A DNA stretch of 64,000 nucleotides, taken from the NCBI GenBank assembly GCA_035624355.1, contig DASPRQ010000085.1, forward strand, positions 1 to 64,000, in the 5' to 3' direction. The translations under genes were made by a program, and so were the position numbers. Origin of the DNA: Usitatibacter sp035624355. GTDB lineage: Bacteria; Pseudomonadota; Gammaproteobacteria; Burkholderiales; Usitatibacteraceae. This document shows positions 42,519-51,363 of the stretch, piece after piece. Position 1 is the stretch's first letter. The number at the start of each line of letters is the position of its first letter. The notes under the pieces were generated by a model, which was not told where the DNA came from, searched no databases, and saw only the letters and a list, made by a program, of their open reading frames with translations.

Positions 42519-43832
42519 TCAAGTCCTTGAAGCGCCGGGGCTTTCCCGCGTTTCCGCCGGGGGAATCAGACGCACATCGTGGCGGGGATAGGGAATTTCA
42601 ATCCCGTTCGCCCTGAAGGACTTGAGGACGTCGCGCAGGATGTCGCTCCTGAGGCTCGCGTCGCCCGCCTGCGGGTCGACGATCCAGACGCTCAGCTGCA
42701 GGTCCACGCCGCTCGCGCCGAGCTGCCGCACCCAGGCCGCGGGCGCGGGATCGGCGATGACGCGGGGCTGGCGCCGCGCCGCCTCGACGAGCAGCTCGCA
42801 GGCGCGGTCCACGTCGCTGTCGTAGGCGATGGTCACGAGGACCGCCACCAGGATCGCCGGGTCGCTGTAGGTGTGGTGGATGACCGTCTGGGTGATGAGG
42901 GTCTCGTTGGGGATGATCGACTCGTTGCCGTCGAGCGACTTAAGGACCGTGTACCGCGCCCCGATCGCCTTCACCTGGCCGCGGCGCCCGTCGACGGTGA
43001 TCACGTCGCCGAGGCGCAGGCTCCGGTCGAGCAGCACGATGAACCCGCTCACGTAGTTGCTCGCGATCTTCTGCAGCCCGAAGGCGAGCCCGACGCCGAG
43101 CGCGCCGCCGAAGACCGAGAGCGCCGTGATGTCGATCCCCACCAGCGGCAGCGCGACGAGGATCGCGATCAGCAGGGCGCCCGCGCGTACGAGCTTCGCG
43201 ATCACGATGCGCGTGGACATCTCCATCGTCTCCGCGCCGAGCACCCGGCTCTCGGTAATGCGCCCGAGCCAGAGCGCCACGGTGAGGGTGATGGCGAGCG
43301 CGGCGAGCCCCTGCAGCGCGATCCAGAGCGTGAGCCGCTGCCGGTCCTTGCCGAGGGTGAAGCCCACCTCGTTCAGCGCCTCGATCACGTCGGGCAGCAG
43401 CCCGCTCACGTGGAGCACCACGGCGATCCAGGCGATCCAGGCGACGACGCGCACGGCCGAGCGCAGGAACGCCCCCTCGGGGAGGATGTGCCGGAGCATG
43501 TACACGGCCGTGCGGATCACCACCAGCGCGAGCAGCAGCGACTTCACCACGTTGAGCAGCCTCACCGGCTGGTGGCGGGCGAGGAACGCCTCGGCGATTC
43601 CCACGAGGAGCAGCGCGAGCAGCGCGCCCGCGACGCGCTCGAAGCCGCCCTTGCCGAGCTTCAGGCGCGGCGCGGCGAGGACCACGCGATGCAGCGCTTG
43701 CGCGATGGCCCAGCCCAGCGCGAGGGAGGCGAGCACGGCGACGACCTGCACGAGCCATTGCGCCGGCGTGGCCGAGCGCGCCACCTGGCGCAGGAATTCG
43801 ACCGCCGGCGCCGGATCGAGGCTCAGGGCCAC
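42519..43832 (-). CDS. Mechanosensitive ion channel (MscS family)
   Basis: 437 residues: about five or six membrane helices, then the pore-lining TM3 (ALSVFGGALGVGLAFGLQKIASNYVSGFI near 240-268, with the Gly/Ala packing pattern) and the MscS beta domain (DVITVDGRRGQVKAIGARYTVLK) and C-terminal alpha/beta domain. It opens on membrane tension to release solutes in osmotic downshock. The larger N-terminal membrane part places it in the YbdG/YjeP-like middle-sized group. A TACAAT at 43953-43948 is a possible -10. Confidence 0.92.
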   Translation of the reverse strand: MALSLDPAPAVEFLRQVARSATPAQWLVQVVAVLASLALGWAIAQALHRVVLAAPRLKLGKGGFERVAGALLALLLVGIAEAFLARHQPVRLLNVVKSLLLALVVIRTAVYMLRHILPEGAFLRSAVRVVAWIAWIAVVLHVSGLLPDVIEALNEVGFTLGKDRQRLTLWIALQGLAALAITLTVALWLGRITESRVLGAETMEMSTRIVIAKLVRAGALLIAILVALPLVGIDITALSVFGGALGVGLAFGLQKIASNYVSGFIVLLDRSLRLGDVITVDGRRGQVKAIGARYTVLKSLDGNESIIPNETLITQTVIHHTYSDPAILVAVLVTIAYDSDVDRACELLVEAARRQPRVIADPAPAAWVRQLGASGVDLQLSVWIVDPQAGDASLRSDILRDVLKSFRANGIEIPYPRHDVRLIPPAETRESPGASRT

Positions 43833-43994
43833 GGCACGGGCCGGCCGCCGGGCGACCGGGAGTGGGCGGGGAATCGGGTAGCGATCGCGCGGGGGCCGGA
43901 CATCACGACGACGTTCTCCGCGGGGCTCGACGGGCGGAAGGGATGGAATTGTAGCCGTCCGCGACCCGCCGCGCGCCGAAGCGCCCGGCCCGCC

Positions 43995-45269
43995 TCACGG
44001 CTTCGCTTTCGCGGCCCCGCGCTCCATCACCGCGGCGAAGAACCCGTCCGTATCGTGCACGTGCGGATAGAGGCGGAGGTACTGTCCCGCGCCCGGGACC
44101 TTCACGCCCTGCCGCGCGAGGACCTCGCTCGCCGGCACGAGGCGGAAGTCCGGGTGCGCCGCGAGGAAGGCTTCCACGATGGCCTCGTTCTCCTCGGGCA
44201 GCAGGCTGCACGTCCCGTACACGAGCCTTCCCCCGGGCTTCAGGAGCGTGGCGGCCGCCGCGAGGATCGAGCGCTGCTTCGCGGTGAGCTCCGCGAGGCC
44301 TTCGGCGGTCTGGCGGAACTTGAGGTCCGGATTGCGCCGCAGGGTGCCCAGGCCCGTGCACGGCGCGTCGACGAGCACCCGGTCGATCTTGCCGCGCAGG
44401 CGCTTCACTTTCGCGTCGTTCTCGTTGGCGATGCGTTGCGGGAAGACGTTCGAGAGCCCCGAGCGCTTCAGGCGCGGGGCGAGCTGGTCGAGGCGTTTGT
44501 CCGAGACGTCGAAGGCGTACAGGCGCCCGGTCGAGGCCATGGCCGCGCCGAGCTGCAGCGTCTTGCCGCCGGCGCCCGCGCAGAAGTCCACCACCATCTC
44601 GCCGCGCCGCGGCTCGACGAGCATGCCCAGGAGCTGGCTGCCCTCGTCCTGCACCTCGACCGCGCCGTCGAGGAACATCGGATGCTGGTTGAGGGCGGGC
44701 TTGCCGCGCAGGCGCACGCCGAGCGGGGAATAGCGGGTGGGCCTGGCCTCGAGGTGGTCGTACTCCAGCCGGTCGAGCACCGCCTGGCGCGGGGCCTTCA
44801 GGGCGTTCACGCGCAGGTCGAGGGGCGCGGGCTCCTGCAGGCCGCGCGCGAGCGCGAGGAGGGCCTCGTCGCCCATGGCGGGGCGCAGGCGCCCGATCAC
44901 CCAGTCGGGCAGGTCCGCGCGCAGCTCGAAGGGCAGCGCCTCGAGGTCGCGCGACTTGAGCTCGGCGAGCCAGGCCTTCTCGCCGCCGCGCAGGGCCGCG
45001 TCGAGCTGGGAAAGGCCCACGCCCTGCAGCTTCACGAGCGTGGCGAGCGCGATCTCGCGCGGGCTGGCGGCAGGCGTCACGTGCTCGAGGAGGCGACGGC
45101 GGCGAAGCGCCGCGTACACGGTGTCCGCGACGAGCGCGCGGTCGCGTTGCCCGAGGCTCTTGTGCTCGCGGAAGAAGGTGCGCAGCTGCGCGTCGGCGGG
45201 GGCGCGCGCCGGCAGCACGACGGTGAGAGCGTCGACGATCGCCTCGAGCTGGCCCCTCGCGATCGCCAC
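43995..45269 (-). CDS. RsmB/NOP-family RNA (cytosine-5) methyltransferase
   Basis: 424 residues. An N-terminal NusB-like helical RNA-binding domain (LRTFFREHKSLGQRDRALVADTVY near 28) precedes the Rossmann methyltransferase: SAM-binding VVDFCAGAGGKTLQLGAAM near 230, catalytic DAPCTGLGTLRRNPD near 299 and GTCSLLPEENE near 351 (the two catalytic cysteines). It methylates a cytosine in rRNA, probably 16S, but the exact target of this paralogue is not certain. It is the last gene of the purN-DUF3108 cluster, directly after the DUF3108 gene. Confidence 0.9.
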   Translation of the reverse strand: MAIARGQLEAIVDALTVVLPARAPADAQLRTFFREHKSLGQRDRALVADTVYAALRRRRLLEHVTPAASPREIALATLVKLQGVGLSQLDAALRGGEKAWLAELKSRDLEALPFELRADLPDWVIGRLRPAMGDEALLALARGLQEPAPLDLRVNALKAPRQAVLDRLEYDHLEARPTRYSPLGVRLRGKPALNQHPMFLDGAVEVQDEGSQLLGMLVEPRRGEMVVDFCAGAGGKTLQLGAAMASTGRLYAFDVSDKRLDQLAPRLKRSGLSNVFPQRIANENDAKVKRLRGKIDRVLVDAPCTGLGTLRRNPDLKFRQTAEGLAELTAKQRSILAAAATLLKPGGRLVYGTCSLLPEENEAIVEAFLAAHPDFRLVPASEVLARQGVKVPGAGQYLRLYPHVHDTDGFFAAVMERGAAKAKP

Positions 45270-45270
45270 C

Positions 45271-46326
45271 TCAGCGCTCCGCGATGCGCGTCGCGGACTG
45301 CTCCACCATGATGCCCATCTTCGCGACCGGGTAGCGCAGCCTGACGGGCAGGTAGTGCTGGTCGATGCCGAGCCAGACGTCCACCGGCTTGCCGTCGTCG
45401 GGATCGATGTGGCGCAGGTGCAGGGTGCGGACGCGGCCCATGGGAATCTGGATCTCCTCGACGCCGAGGACCGAGAGGTGGAAGTCGTAGAGCTTGCGCT
45501 GCGTGAAGACGCGCAGCGTCAGGGTCTGCCCGGGCTCGCGCGGCGGGAGGTGGGCGAGCTGGAAGATCATCGTGAGCCAGTCCACGGTGTCGTCGGTGAG
45601 CGGCACGACCTTGCGGTTGCCGGGGCCGCGGTCGAAGGTGACCGTGTGCCGGAGCCAGTCGAACTCCAGCCCCTCTTCCTGGTGGCCGGGGCGCTGCTCG
45701 ACGAAGCGCTCGGGCCGCAGGCCCGCCGAGGTGACCGTGCCCTCGCTCTCCTGCACCATCGCGCCCTGGACGAACAGGCGGAAGATGCCCTGCGCCTCGC
45801 CGTCACCCGTGATGCGGTAGCCGTCGCCGTCGCGGACCCAGTGGTAGGCCGCGTGCGCCTCGATGGGGCCGGAGGTGAGGCGGTAGTCGATCGTGAGGCG
45901 CGCGGGCAGGCCTTCCATCGGGAAGGTCGCCGTTTCGCCCGACGGCTGCGCGCGCGGGGCGAGCCACGGAATGACGGGCTCCGCGACCGCGATGACCTTG
46001 TTCTTCGGCGGCTCGGGTGACGGCGGCGGGACCGCGGGCAGCTCGGAGGAGGGCGTGGCCGAAGCGAGGACCTGCGGGGCGGGAGCCGGCGGCGCTTCCT
46101 GCGGCGGCGGCGGCGGGCGCGGCTTCGCGACGGGCTTCGGCGGGGCGGGTTTCGGGGCGGGCGGCAGCGGCTCGAGCCGCGCGGTCAGGACCGTATCCCT
46201 GCCGGTATCGATGGGCTCGGCCGGACCGGGCAGGCCTACGAAGAGCGCCGCGTGCAGCACCGCCGAGACCACCACGGCGAGCGCCACCAGCCGGTAGCGC
46301 GAGAGGGTCCGCCCGGCGCGCCCCAT
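45271..46326 (-). CDS. DUF3108 protein with N-terminal anchor and proline-rich linker
   Basis: 351 residues. One membrane helix (LVALAVVVSAVLHAALFVGL near 12-31) is followed by a Pro/Ala-rich stretch (about 50-110, with a PRPPPPPQEAPP core) resembling a TonB-like periplasm-spanning linker, and then a DUF3108 domain (about 135-345) with DYRLTSGPIEAHAAY and LDYPVAK-like end RLRYPVAKMGIMVEQ. It is periplasmic, inner-membrane anchored, function unknown. It follows a second DUF3108 gene by 7 bases, so the pair is likely ancestral duplication. Confidence 0.85.
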   Translation of the reverse strand: MGRAGRTLSRYRLVALAVVVSAVLHAALFVGLPGPAEPIDTGRDTVLTARLEPLPPAPKPAPPKPVAKPRPPPPPQEAPPAPAPQVLASATPSSELPAVPPPSPEPPKNKVIAVAEPVIPWLAPRAQPSGETATFPMEGLPARLTIDYRLTSGPIEAHAAYHWVRDGDGYRITGDGEAQGIFRLFVQGAMVQESEGTVTSAGLRPERFVEQRPGHQEEGLEFDWLRHTVTFDRGPGNRKVVPLTDDTVDWLTMIFQLAHLPPREPGQTLTLRVFTQRKLYDFHLSVLGVEEIQIPMGRVRTLHLRHIDPDDGKPVDVWLGIDQHYLPVRLRYPVAKMGIMVEQSATRIAER

Positions 46327-46333
46327 GGGCCGC

Positions 46334-47029
46334 TCAATGGGTCGCGAGGCCGATGAGGATCTGCTCGACGCGCAGGCCCTTCGGATCTTCGAACACGACG
46401 CGCACGGGGAAGTTGAACCGGTCCCTGGCGAGCCAGACCTGGGCCTTGGCTTCGTGGGGGCCGGAGGTCACGCGCTCGTAGTGCAGCGTGTCGAACTCCC
46501 CGGCCGGGGTGGCGACCGGCTCCTCGCCCACGAAGCGGTAGGTGTAGAGCTCCACCTTGCGCCCGTTCGACATGGGCATCGTCACCGTGGCATCCCCGGG
46601 CGCGAGGTTCATGAACTGGTACATGACCGAGATGCGGTCCTGGGTTCGCGCGGGCAGCGGCACCTCCGAGGTGCGGCCTTCGGAGTCGGAGCGCATCAGG
46701 CCGTCCGCCCAGTCGAAGCGGGCGTGGATCGCTCCCTTCGCGGTGCTCGCGCGGCGCTGGGCGAACTCGAGCGGCTGCAGGCCCGCGGCGTCGACCCGCC
46801 CGGAGCTCTGCAGCGTGATCTGGTCGTCGAAGAAGAGCTTGAGCGGCCCCTCGGCGCGGGCGACGCTGCGGATGGCGTAGGTGTCGCCGCGGCGCGAGTA
46901 GGTCTCGGAGACGTGGCCGATGGTGAGCCCCGTGTAGGTGAGCCGGTATTCGGCGGCGATGTCGCTCGGCGCGGCGAACGCCGCGCGGCTCGCGAGCAGG
47001 GCGGCGAAGAAGGCGACGGCAGTCCTCAT
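46334..47029 (-). CDS. DUF3108 exported protein
   Basis: 231 residues from the ATG at 47029, overlapping the purN stop (ATGA). The signal peptide is MRTAVAFFAALLASRAAFAA. The rest is a single DUF3108 domain: AEYRLTYTGLTIGHVSETY, DRISVMYQFMNLAPGDATV, EFDTLHYERVTSGPHEAKA and a final RVVFEDPKGLRVEQ. The domain has a beta-rich fold related to periplasmic lipid-handling proteins, but no function is known. Tandem with the anchored DUF3108 gene downstream. Confidence 0.88.
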   Translation of the reverse strand: MRTAVAFFAALLASRAAFAAPSDIAAEYRLTYTGLTIGHVSETYSRRGDTYAIRSVARAEGPLKLFFDDQITLQSSGRVDAAGLQPLEFAQRRASTAKGAIHARFDWADGLMRSDSEGRTSEVPLPARTQDRISVMYQFMNLAPGDATVTMPMSNGRKVELYTYRFVGEEPVATPAGEFDTLHYERVTSGPHEAKAQVWLARDRFNFPVRVVFEDPKGLRVEQILIGLATH

Positions 47030-47667
47030 TCGATATTCCGTGGCGAAACCATCCAATCGGTTGAAACGCCCGAGCGCCGTACCTGGACGACACCGCCCGG
47101 GGCGAATTCGATGCGGTCCTCGACGAGCCAGCGCACCGCCTGCGGGTAGATCCGGTGCTCGACCGCGAGCACGCGCGCCGCGAGGCTCTCCTCGGTGTCC
47201 CCCGCGAGCACCGGGACCGCGCCCTGGACCACGATGGGACCATTGTCGAGCGCGGCGGTCACGTAGTGCACGGTGGCCCCGTGGAGCTTCACGCCCGCCT
47301 CGAGCGCCCGCCGGTGCGTGTGCAGCCCGGGAAACGCCGGAAGGAGCGACGGATGGATGTTCAGCATGCGCCGCTCGAAGCGCCGCACGAATCCCTCGCC
47401 CAGGACGCGCATGAACCCCGCCATCAAAATTATGTCGGGCCGCAGGGCCTCGATTTCAAGGGCGAGCTTCCCGTCGAACGCCTCCCGGGTCCCGTGGGCG
47501 CGATGGTCGACGACGCGGGTGGGGATGCCCCGTCCGGCCGCCCAGGCGAGCCCCGCGGCCTCCGGGCGGTTCGACACCACGGCGCGCACCTCGAGGCCGG
47601 TCTTGGCCTCGACGATCGCGCGCATGTTGCTCCCGCGGCCGGAGATCAGGATGACGGCCGACTTCAC
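47026..47667 (-). CDS. purN: Phosphoribosylglycinamide formyltransferase PurN
   Basis: 213 residues. The N-terminal substrate loop ISGRGSNMRAIVEA, the catalytic NIHPSLLPAFPGLHTH near 108 and TVHYVTAALDNGPIV with the catalytic Asp near 148 are intact. It transfers a formyl group from 10-formyl-tetrahydrofolate to GAR in purine synthesis. It starts 7 bases after purM, the usual purMN operon. Confidence 0.96.
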   Translation of the reverse strand: MKSAVILISGRGSNMRAIVEAKTGLEVRAVVSNRPEAAGLAWAAGRGIPTRVVDHRAHGTREAFDGKLALEIEALRPDIILMAGFMRVLGEGFVRRFERRMLNIHPSLLPAFPGLHTHRRALEAGVKLHGATVHYVTAALDNGPIVVQGAVPVLAGDTEESLAARVLAVEHRIYPQAVRWLVEDRIEFAPGGVVQVRRSGVSTDWMVSPRNIE

Positions 47668-47674
47668 CGCGCCG

Positions 47675-48715
47675 TCAGACGACGAGGGCCTGCGGCGCGC
47701 CGGGCGCGCGCTCGACGATGGAGCCGATCTCGAACGCTTCCACGCCGGAGGCCGCGAAAGTCTCCAGCGCCGCCTTCACGTCGCCGCGCGCGACGACCGC
47801 CGCCATGCCGATGCCGCAGTTGAACGTGCGGCGCATCTCGGTCTCCTCGATCCGGCCCTGGCGCTGCAGCCAGTCGAAGATCGCCGGGCGCGGCCAGCGC
47901 GCCGACTCCAGGCGGGCGCACGCGCCCTGCGGCAGCATCCGCGGGACGTTCTCCGTGAGACCCCCGCCGGTGATGTGCGCGAGGCCCTTGATCGGCACGC
48001 GCTCGAGCGCCGCGAGCACGGGCTTCACGTAGATGCGCGTGGGCTCGAGCAGCGCCTGCCCGAGGGTGCGTTCCTCGTCGAAGCGCTCGTAGAGGTCCGC
48101 GCCGCTCACCGCGATCACCTTGCGCACGAGCGAGTAGCCGTTCGAGTGGGGGCCGCTCGAGGGGAGCCCGATCACGGCGTCGCCCGCCACGATGCCCGAG
48201 CCGTCGATGATGCGCGACTTCTCCACGAGGCCCACGGCGAACCCCGCGAGGTCGTACTCGTTCGGGTCGTACATGCCGGGCATCTCGGCCGTCTCGCCGC
48301 CGATGAGCGCGCAGCCCGCAGCCTCGCAGCCCGCGGCGATGCCCTTCACGACGGCCTCGGCCACCGCCACGTCGAGCTTGCCGCACGCGAAGTAGTCGAG
48401 GAAGAAGATCGGCTCCGCGCCCGAGACGAGGATGTCGTTCACGCTCATCGCCACGAGGTCGATGCCGACCGTGTCGTGCTTCTTCATGCGGAAGGCGAGC
48501 TTGAGCTTCGTGCCCACGCCGTCGGTGCCCGAAACCATGACCGGCTCGCGGTACTTCTTCGACACCTCGACCAGCGCCCCGAAGCCGCCGATGCCGCCCA
48601 GCACCTCGGGGCGGAGCGTCCGCTTCGCGAACGGCTTGATGCGCTCGACGAGCTCGTCGCCCGCGTCGATGTCGACGCCGGCGTCGCGATAGGTGAGGGG
48701 GCTCTGGGCGCTCAT
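47675..48715 (-). CDS. purM: Phosphoribosylformylglycinamidine cyclo-ligase PurM
   Basis: 346 residues. Family signatures are DGVGTKLKLAFRMKKHDTVG near 65, MSVNDILVSGAEPIFFLDYF near 91, GGETAEMPGMYDPNEYDLAG near 142 and the C-terminal NCGIGMAAVV. It makes AIR from FGAM with ATP. It lies 41 bases downstream of nadA on the same strand and leads into purN, so a nadA-purM-purN readthrough is possible. Confidence 0.97.
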   Translation of the reverse strand: MSAQSPLTYRDAGVDIDAGDELVERIKPFAKRTLRPEVLGGIGGFGALVEVSKKYREPVMVSGTDGVGTKLKLAFRMKKHDTVGIDLVAMSVNDILVSGAEPIFFLDYFACGKLDVAVAEAVVKGIAAGCEAAGCALIGGETAEMPGMYDPNEYDLAGFAVGLVEKSRIIDGSGIVAGDAVIGLPSSGPHSNGYSLVRKVIAVSGADLYERFDEERTLGQALLEPTRIYVKPVLAALERVPIKGLAHITGGGLTENVPRMLPQGACARLESARWPRPAIFDWLQRQGRIEETEMRRTFNCGIGMAAVVARGDVKAALETFAASGVEAFEIGSIVERAPGAPQALVV

Positions 48716-48756
48716 GGCCGATCCGGTCGACCGGAAAGCGGAATTCTAGCGGATTC

Positions 48757-49851
48757 TCACGCGTCGCCCCCGCCCTGGAGCGCGGGCAGGTGCTCCTTCG
48801 CGAAGTCGAGCATGCGCTGGATGGGCACCTTCGCGCGGCGCCCGATCTCCGGATCCACGCGGATCTCGTGCCCCGGCGCGCCCTCGAGCGTCTCGATGAG
48901 GTTGTGCAGGCCGTTCATGGCCATCCACGGGCAGTGGGCGCAGCTCTGGCAGGTGGCGCCCTTGCCCGCGGTGGGCGCCTCGATGAAGGCGACGCCCGGC
49001 AAGCGCTTGCGCATCTGGTGGATGATCCCGCCGTCGGTCGCGACGATGTACTCCGATGCGCCGAGGCGCCCGGCGGCCTGGATGAGGCCGGTGGTCGAGC
49101 CCACGGCATCGGCGAGGGCGATCACGGAGGCGGGCGACTCGGGGTGCACCAGCACCTTCGCCTTCGGGTGCAGGGCCTTGAGCTCCTCGAGCTGCTGCGC
49201 CTTGAACTCGTCGTGCACCACGCACGAGGCGTTCCACATGAGCATGTCGGCGCCGGTCACCCGCCGGACGTAGTCGCCCAGGTGCTTGTCGGGCGCCCAC
49301 AGGACCTTCTTTCCCTGCGCGTGCAGCCACCCGACGATCTTCTCCGCGATCGAGGAGGTGACCATCCAGTCGGCCCGCGCCTTCACCGCGGCGCTGGTGT
49401 TCGCGTAGACCACGACCACGCGGTCCGGGTGCTCGTCGCAGAACCTCGCGAAGGCCTCGGCGGGGGTGGCGAGGTCGAGCGAGCACTCGGCGTCGAGGTC
49501 CGGCATCAGCACCCGCTTCTCGGGATTGAGGATCTTGGCGGTCTCCCCCATGAAGCGCACGCCCGCCACGACGATGGTCGAGGCGCGGTGCTCGTGCCCG
49601 AAGCGCGCCATCTCGAGCGAGTCGGCGACGGTGCCGCCGGTGGCCTGCGCGAGGTCCTGCAGGTCCGGATGCACGTAGTAATGCGACACGAGGACCGCGT
49701 CGCGCTCGGCGAGCAGGCGCTCCGCGCGCTCGAAGAGCGCCGCACGCTCCCCGGGGCTCACGAGGCGCGGCGGCTTCGCGGGCGCGATGCCGGTCTCGCC
49801 GGTGAAGCGCTCGAAGCGGATCTGGATCGGTCGTGCGACGGCCATGTCCAT
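48757..49851 (-). CDS. nadA: Quinolinate synthase NadA
   Basis: 364 residues from the ATG at 49851 (a second ATG at 49845; the longer frame to 50073 is antisense to hda and rejected). Cysteines for the catalytic 4Fe-4S cluster are in DAECSLDL near 153, MLMWNASCVVHDE near 240 and QSCAHCPWMAMN near 326. YYVHPDLQDLAQATGG near 54 is the substrate region. It condenses iminoaspartate with dihydroxyacetone phosphate to quinolinate, the de novo NAD precursor. nadB and nadC are not nearby. There is no clear Shine-Dalgarno. It is divergent from hda. Confidence 0.96.
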   Translation of the reverse strand: MDMAVARPIQIRFERFTGETGIAPAKPPRLVSPGERAALFERAERLLAERDAVLVSHYYVHPDLQDLAQATGGTVADSLEMARFGHEHRASTIVVAGVRFMGETAKILNPEKRVLMPDLDAECSLDLATPAEAFARFCDEHPDRVVVVYANTSAAVKARADWMVTSSIAEKIVGWLHAQGKKVLWAPDKHLGDYVRRVTGADMLMWNASCVVHDEFKAQQLEELKALHPKAKVLVHPESPASVIALADAVGSTTGLIQAAGRLGASEYIVATDGGIIHQMRKRLPGVAFIEAPTAGKGATCQSCAHCPWMAMNGLHNLIETLEGAPGHEIRVDPEIGRRAKVPIQRMLDFAKEHLPALQGGGDA

Positions 49852-49895
49852 GAGTTTAAGGCATCGTCCCCATGCTAAAATCGCGCTCCTGTCGT

Positions 49896-49912
49896 CCCCC
49901 GCGTAACGGGGG
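49896..49912 (+). other. Hairpin in the hda leader
   Basis: CCCCCG-CGTAA-CGGGGG forms a six-pair stem. It lies 16 bases downstream of TAAAAT (49876-49881), a possible -10 for hda, so the hda mRNA may have a structured leader of about 115 bases. No known riboswitch or small RNA signature is recognised. Confidence 0.3.
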
Positions 49913-50002
49913 CGCGCCCGGGCCAAGCCAGCCGGCGGCATTAGTTGGGTCGCCCCACCTTCCGTGGAGGACCCCCGGCGGCGCCGGCCCAGGGAAATGC
50001 CA

Positions 50003-50638
50003 ATGAGGCAGCTGCTCCTCGACTTCACCCAGGCCCCCGCGCCGACCTTCGCGAACTTCTTCCACGGCCCCAACGCCGAGCCGGCGCACGCCCTCGAGGC
50101 GGCGGCGCGCGGCGAGTTCCGCGAACGCGTGATCTATGTTTGGGGTGAAAGCGCCTCGGGCAAGACCCACCTGCTGAGGGCCTTCTGCGCCGCGGCGCCC
50201 GCGCGCTACGTGGCCGGAGGCGAATTCGGGCCGGCGGACGCCCGCGGGACGCTCGCCCTCGACGACGTGGAGCGCCTCGGCGAGGAAGCCCAGGCGGCGC
50301 TCTTCAACGCCTTCAACGAGGGCGCCTTCCGCCTGCTGGTCGTCGCCGCCCGCGCCGCGCCGCGCGATGTGGCGCTGCGCCGCGACCTCGCCACGCGGCT
50401 CGCCACGGGGCTCACCTACCGGGCGGCCGCGCTCACCGACGAGGAGAAGCGCGCGGCGCTCGCCGCGCACGCCCGCTCCCGCGGCTTCGAGCTCGCCGAG
50501 GAGGTGGGGTCCTACCTCCTGAGCCACGCGCAGCGCGACATGGGCTCGCTCGTGGCCGCGCTCGACTGCCTCGACCGCTACTCGCTGGAGACGGGACGGC
50601 CGATCACGGTGCCGCTCCTCAAGGCGGCGCTCGCATGA
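50003..50638 (+). CDS. hda: DnaA regulatory inactivator Hda
   Basis: 211 residues from the ATG at 50003 with AGGGAAA upstream; an ATG at 49997 and a longer frame from 49964 are less likely. The N-terminal MRQLLLDF matches the clamp-binding QL(S/P)LDF-type peptide of Hda. The AAA+ part has Walker A GESASGKTHLL near 55 and a Walker B-like TLALDDVERL near 83, sensor and box VII features being like DnaA domain III without the DNA-binding domain. With the DNA-loaded beta clamp it stimulates ATP hydrolysis by DnaA, preventing overinitiation. The HAD gene overlaps its stop. Confidence 0.93.
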   Translation: MRQLLLDFTQAPAPTFANFFHGPNAEPAHALEAAARGEFRERVIYVWGESASGKTHLLRAFCAAAPARYVAGGEFGPADARGTLALDDVERLGEEAQAALFNAFNEGAFRLLVVAARAAPRDVALRRDLATRLATGLTYRAAALTDEEKRAALAAHARSRGFELAEEVGSYLLSHAQRDMGSLVAALDCLDRYSLETGRPITVPLLKAALA

Positions 50639-51363
50639 CGAAGCCCCGGCTCGCCCTCTTCGACCTCGACAACACGCTGCTCGAGACCGACAGCGACTAC
50701 GAGTGGGCGCAGTTCCTGATCGAGGAAGGCGTGCTGCATCCCGGCGAGTACCACGCGCGGAACCAGTGGTTCTACGAGCGCTACAAGGACGGCACGCTCG
50801 ACATCCACGAGTTCCTCGATTTCCAGCTCGCCCCCATCGCCGGCGTCCCCCGCGAGCGCCTCGACGCGTGGCACGCGGAATTCATGCAGCGCAAGATCCG
50901 GCCGATGATCGCCCCGGGCGCGGCCGAGCTCATCGCGAGCCACGCCGGGGCGCTCACGGCCATCGTCACCGCGACCAACCGCTTCATCACCGCGCCGATC
51001 GCCGAGGAGCTCGGCGTGCCCCACCTGCTCGCCACGGACATCGAGGAAGCGGACGGGCGCTTCACCGGAAAGGCGCGCGGGGCGCCGACGTTCCGGGAGG
51101 GAAAGGTGCGGCGCGTGCGCGAATGGCTCGCCGCGCTCGGCACGAGGCTCGAGGACTACGAGAGCTGGTTCTACAGCGACTCGATGAACGACCTGCCGCT
51201 GCTCGAGCTCGTCACCCATCCCGTGGCGGTGGACCCGGACGAGAGCCTGCGGGCGCGCGCCGCGGCGCGCGGCTGGCCCGTGGTGTCGCTGCGCGACGCG
51301 GGCGGGGAAGGCCCCGGCGCCGGGCGCGCGCTCCCGGCGGTCGCCAGGGAGCTCGAGCCGTGA
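50635..51363 (+). CDS. HAD-IB family phosphatase
   Basis: 242 residues, ATGA overlap with hda. Motif I FDLDNTLLETDS near 9, motif II TATN near 106, motif III lysine in the GKARGAPTFREGK region near 143 and motif IV YSDSMNDLPLL near 180 are all present. The alpha-helical cap after motif I is the IB subclass, like phosphoserine phosphatase and histidinol-phosphatase relatives. The substrate is unknown. This HAD gene between hda and pcnB is a conserved betaproteobacterial arrangement. Confidence 0.9.
   Translation: MTKPRLALFDLDNTLLETDSDYEWAQFLIEEGVLHPGEYHARNQWFYERYKDGTLDIHEFLDFQLAPIAGVPRERLDAWHAEFMQRKIRPMIAPGAAELIASHAGALTAIVTATNRFITAPIAEELGVPHLLATDIEEADGRFTGKARGAPTFREGKVRRVREWLAALGTRLEDYESWFYSDSMNDLPLLELVTHPVAVDPDESLRARAAARGWPVVSLRDAGGEGPGAGRALPAVARELEP

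Noticed and set aside
49880..50002. hda leader as an SRP RNA, 6S RNA or riboswitch
   Set aside because: The conserved SRP loop sequences and 6S architecture are not present; no known riboswitch core could be matched by eye.
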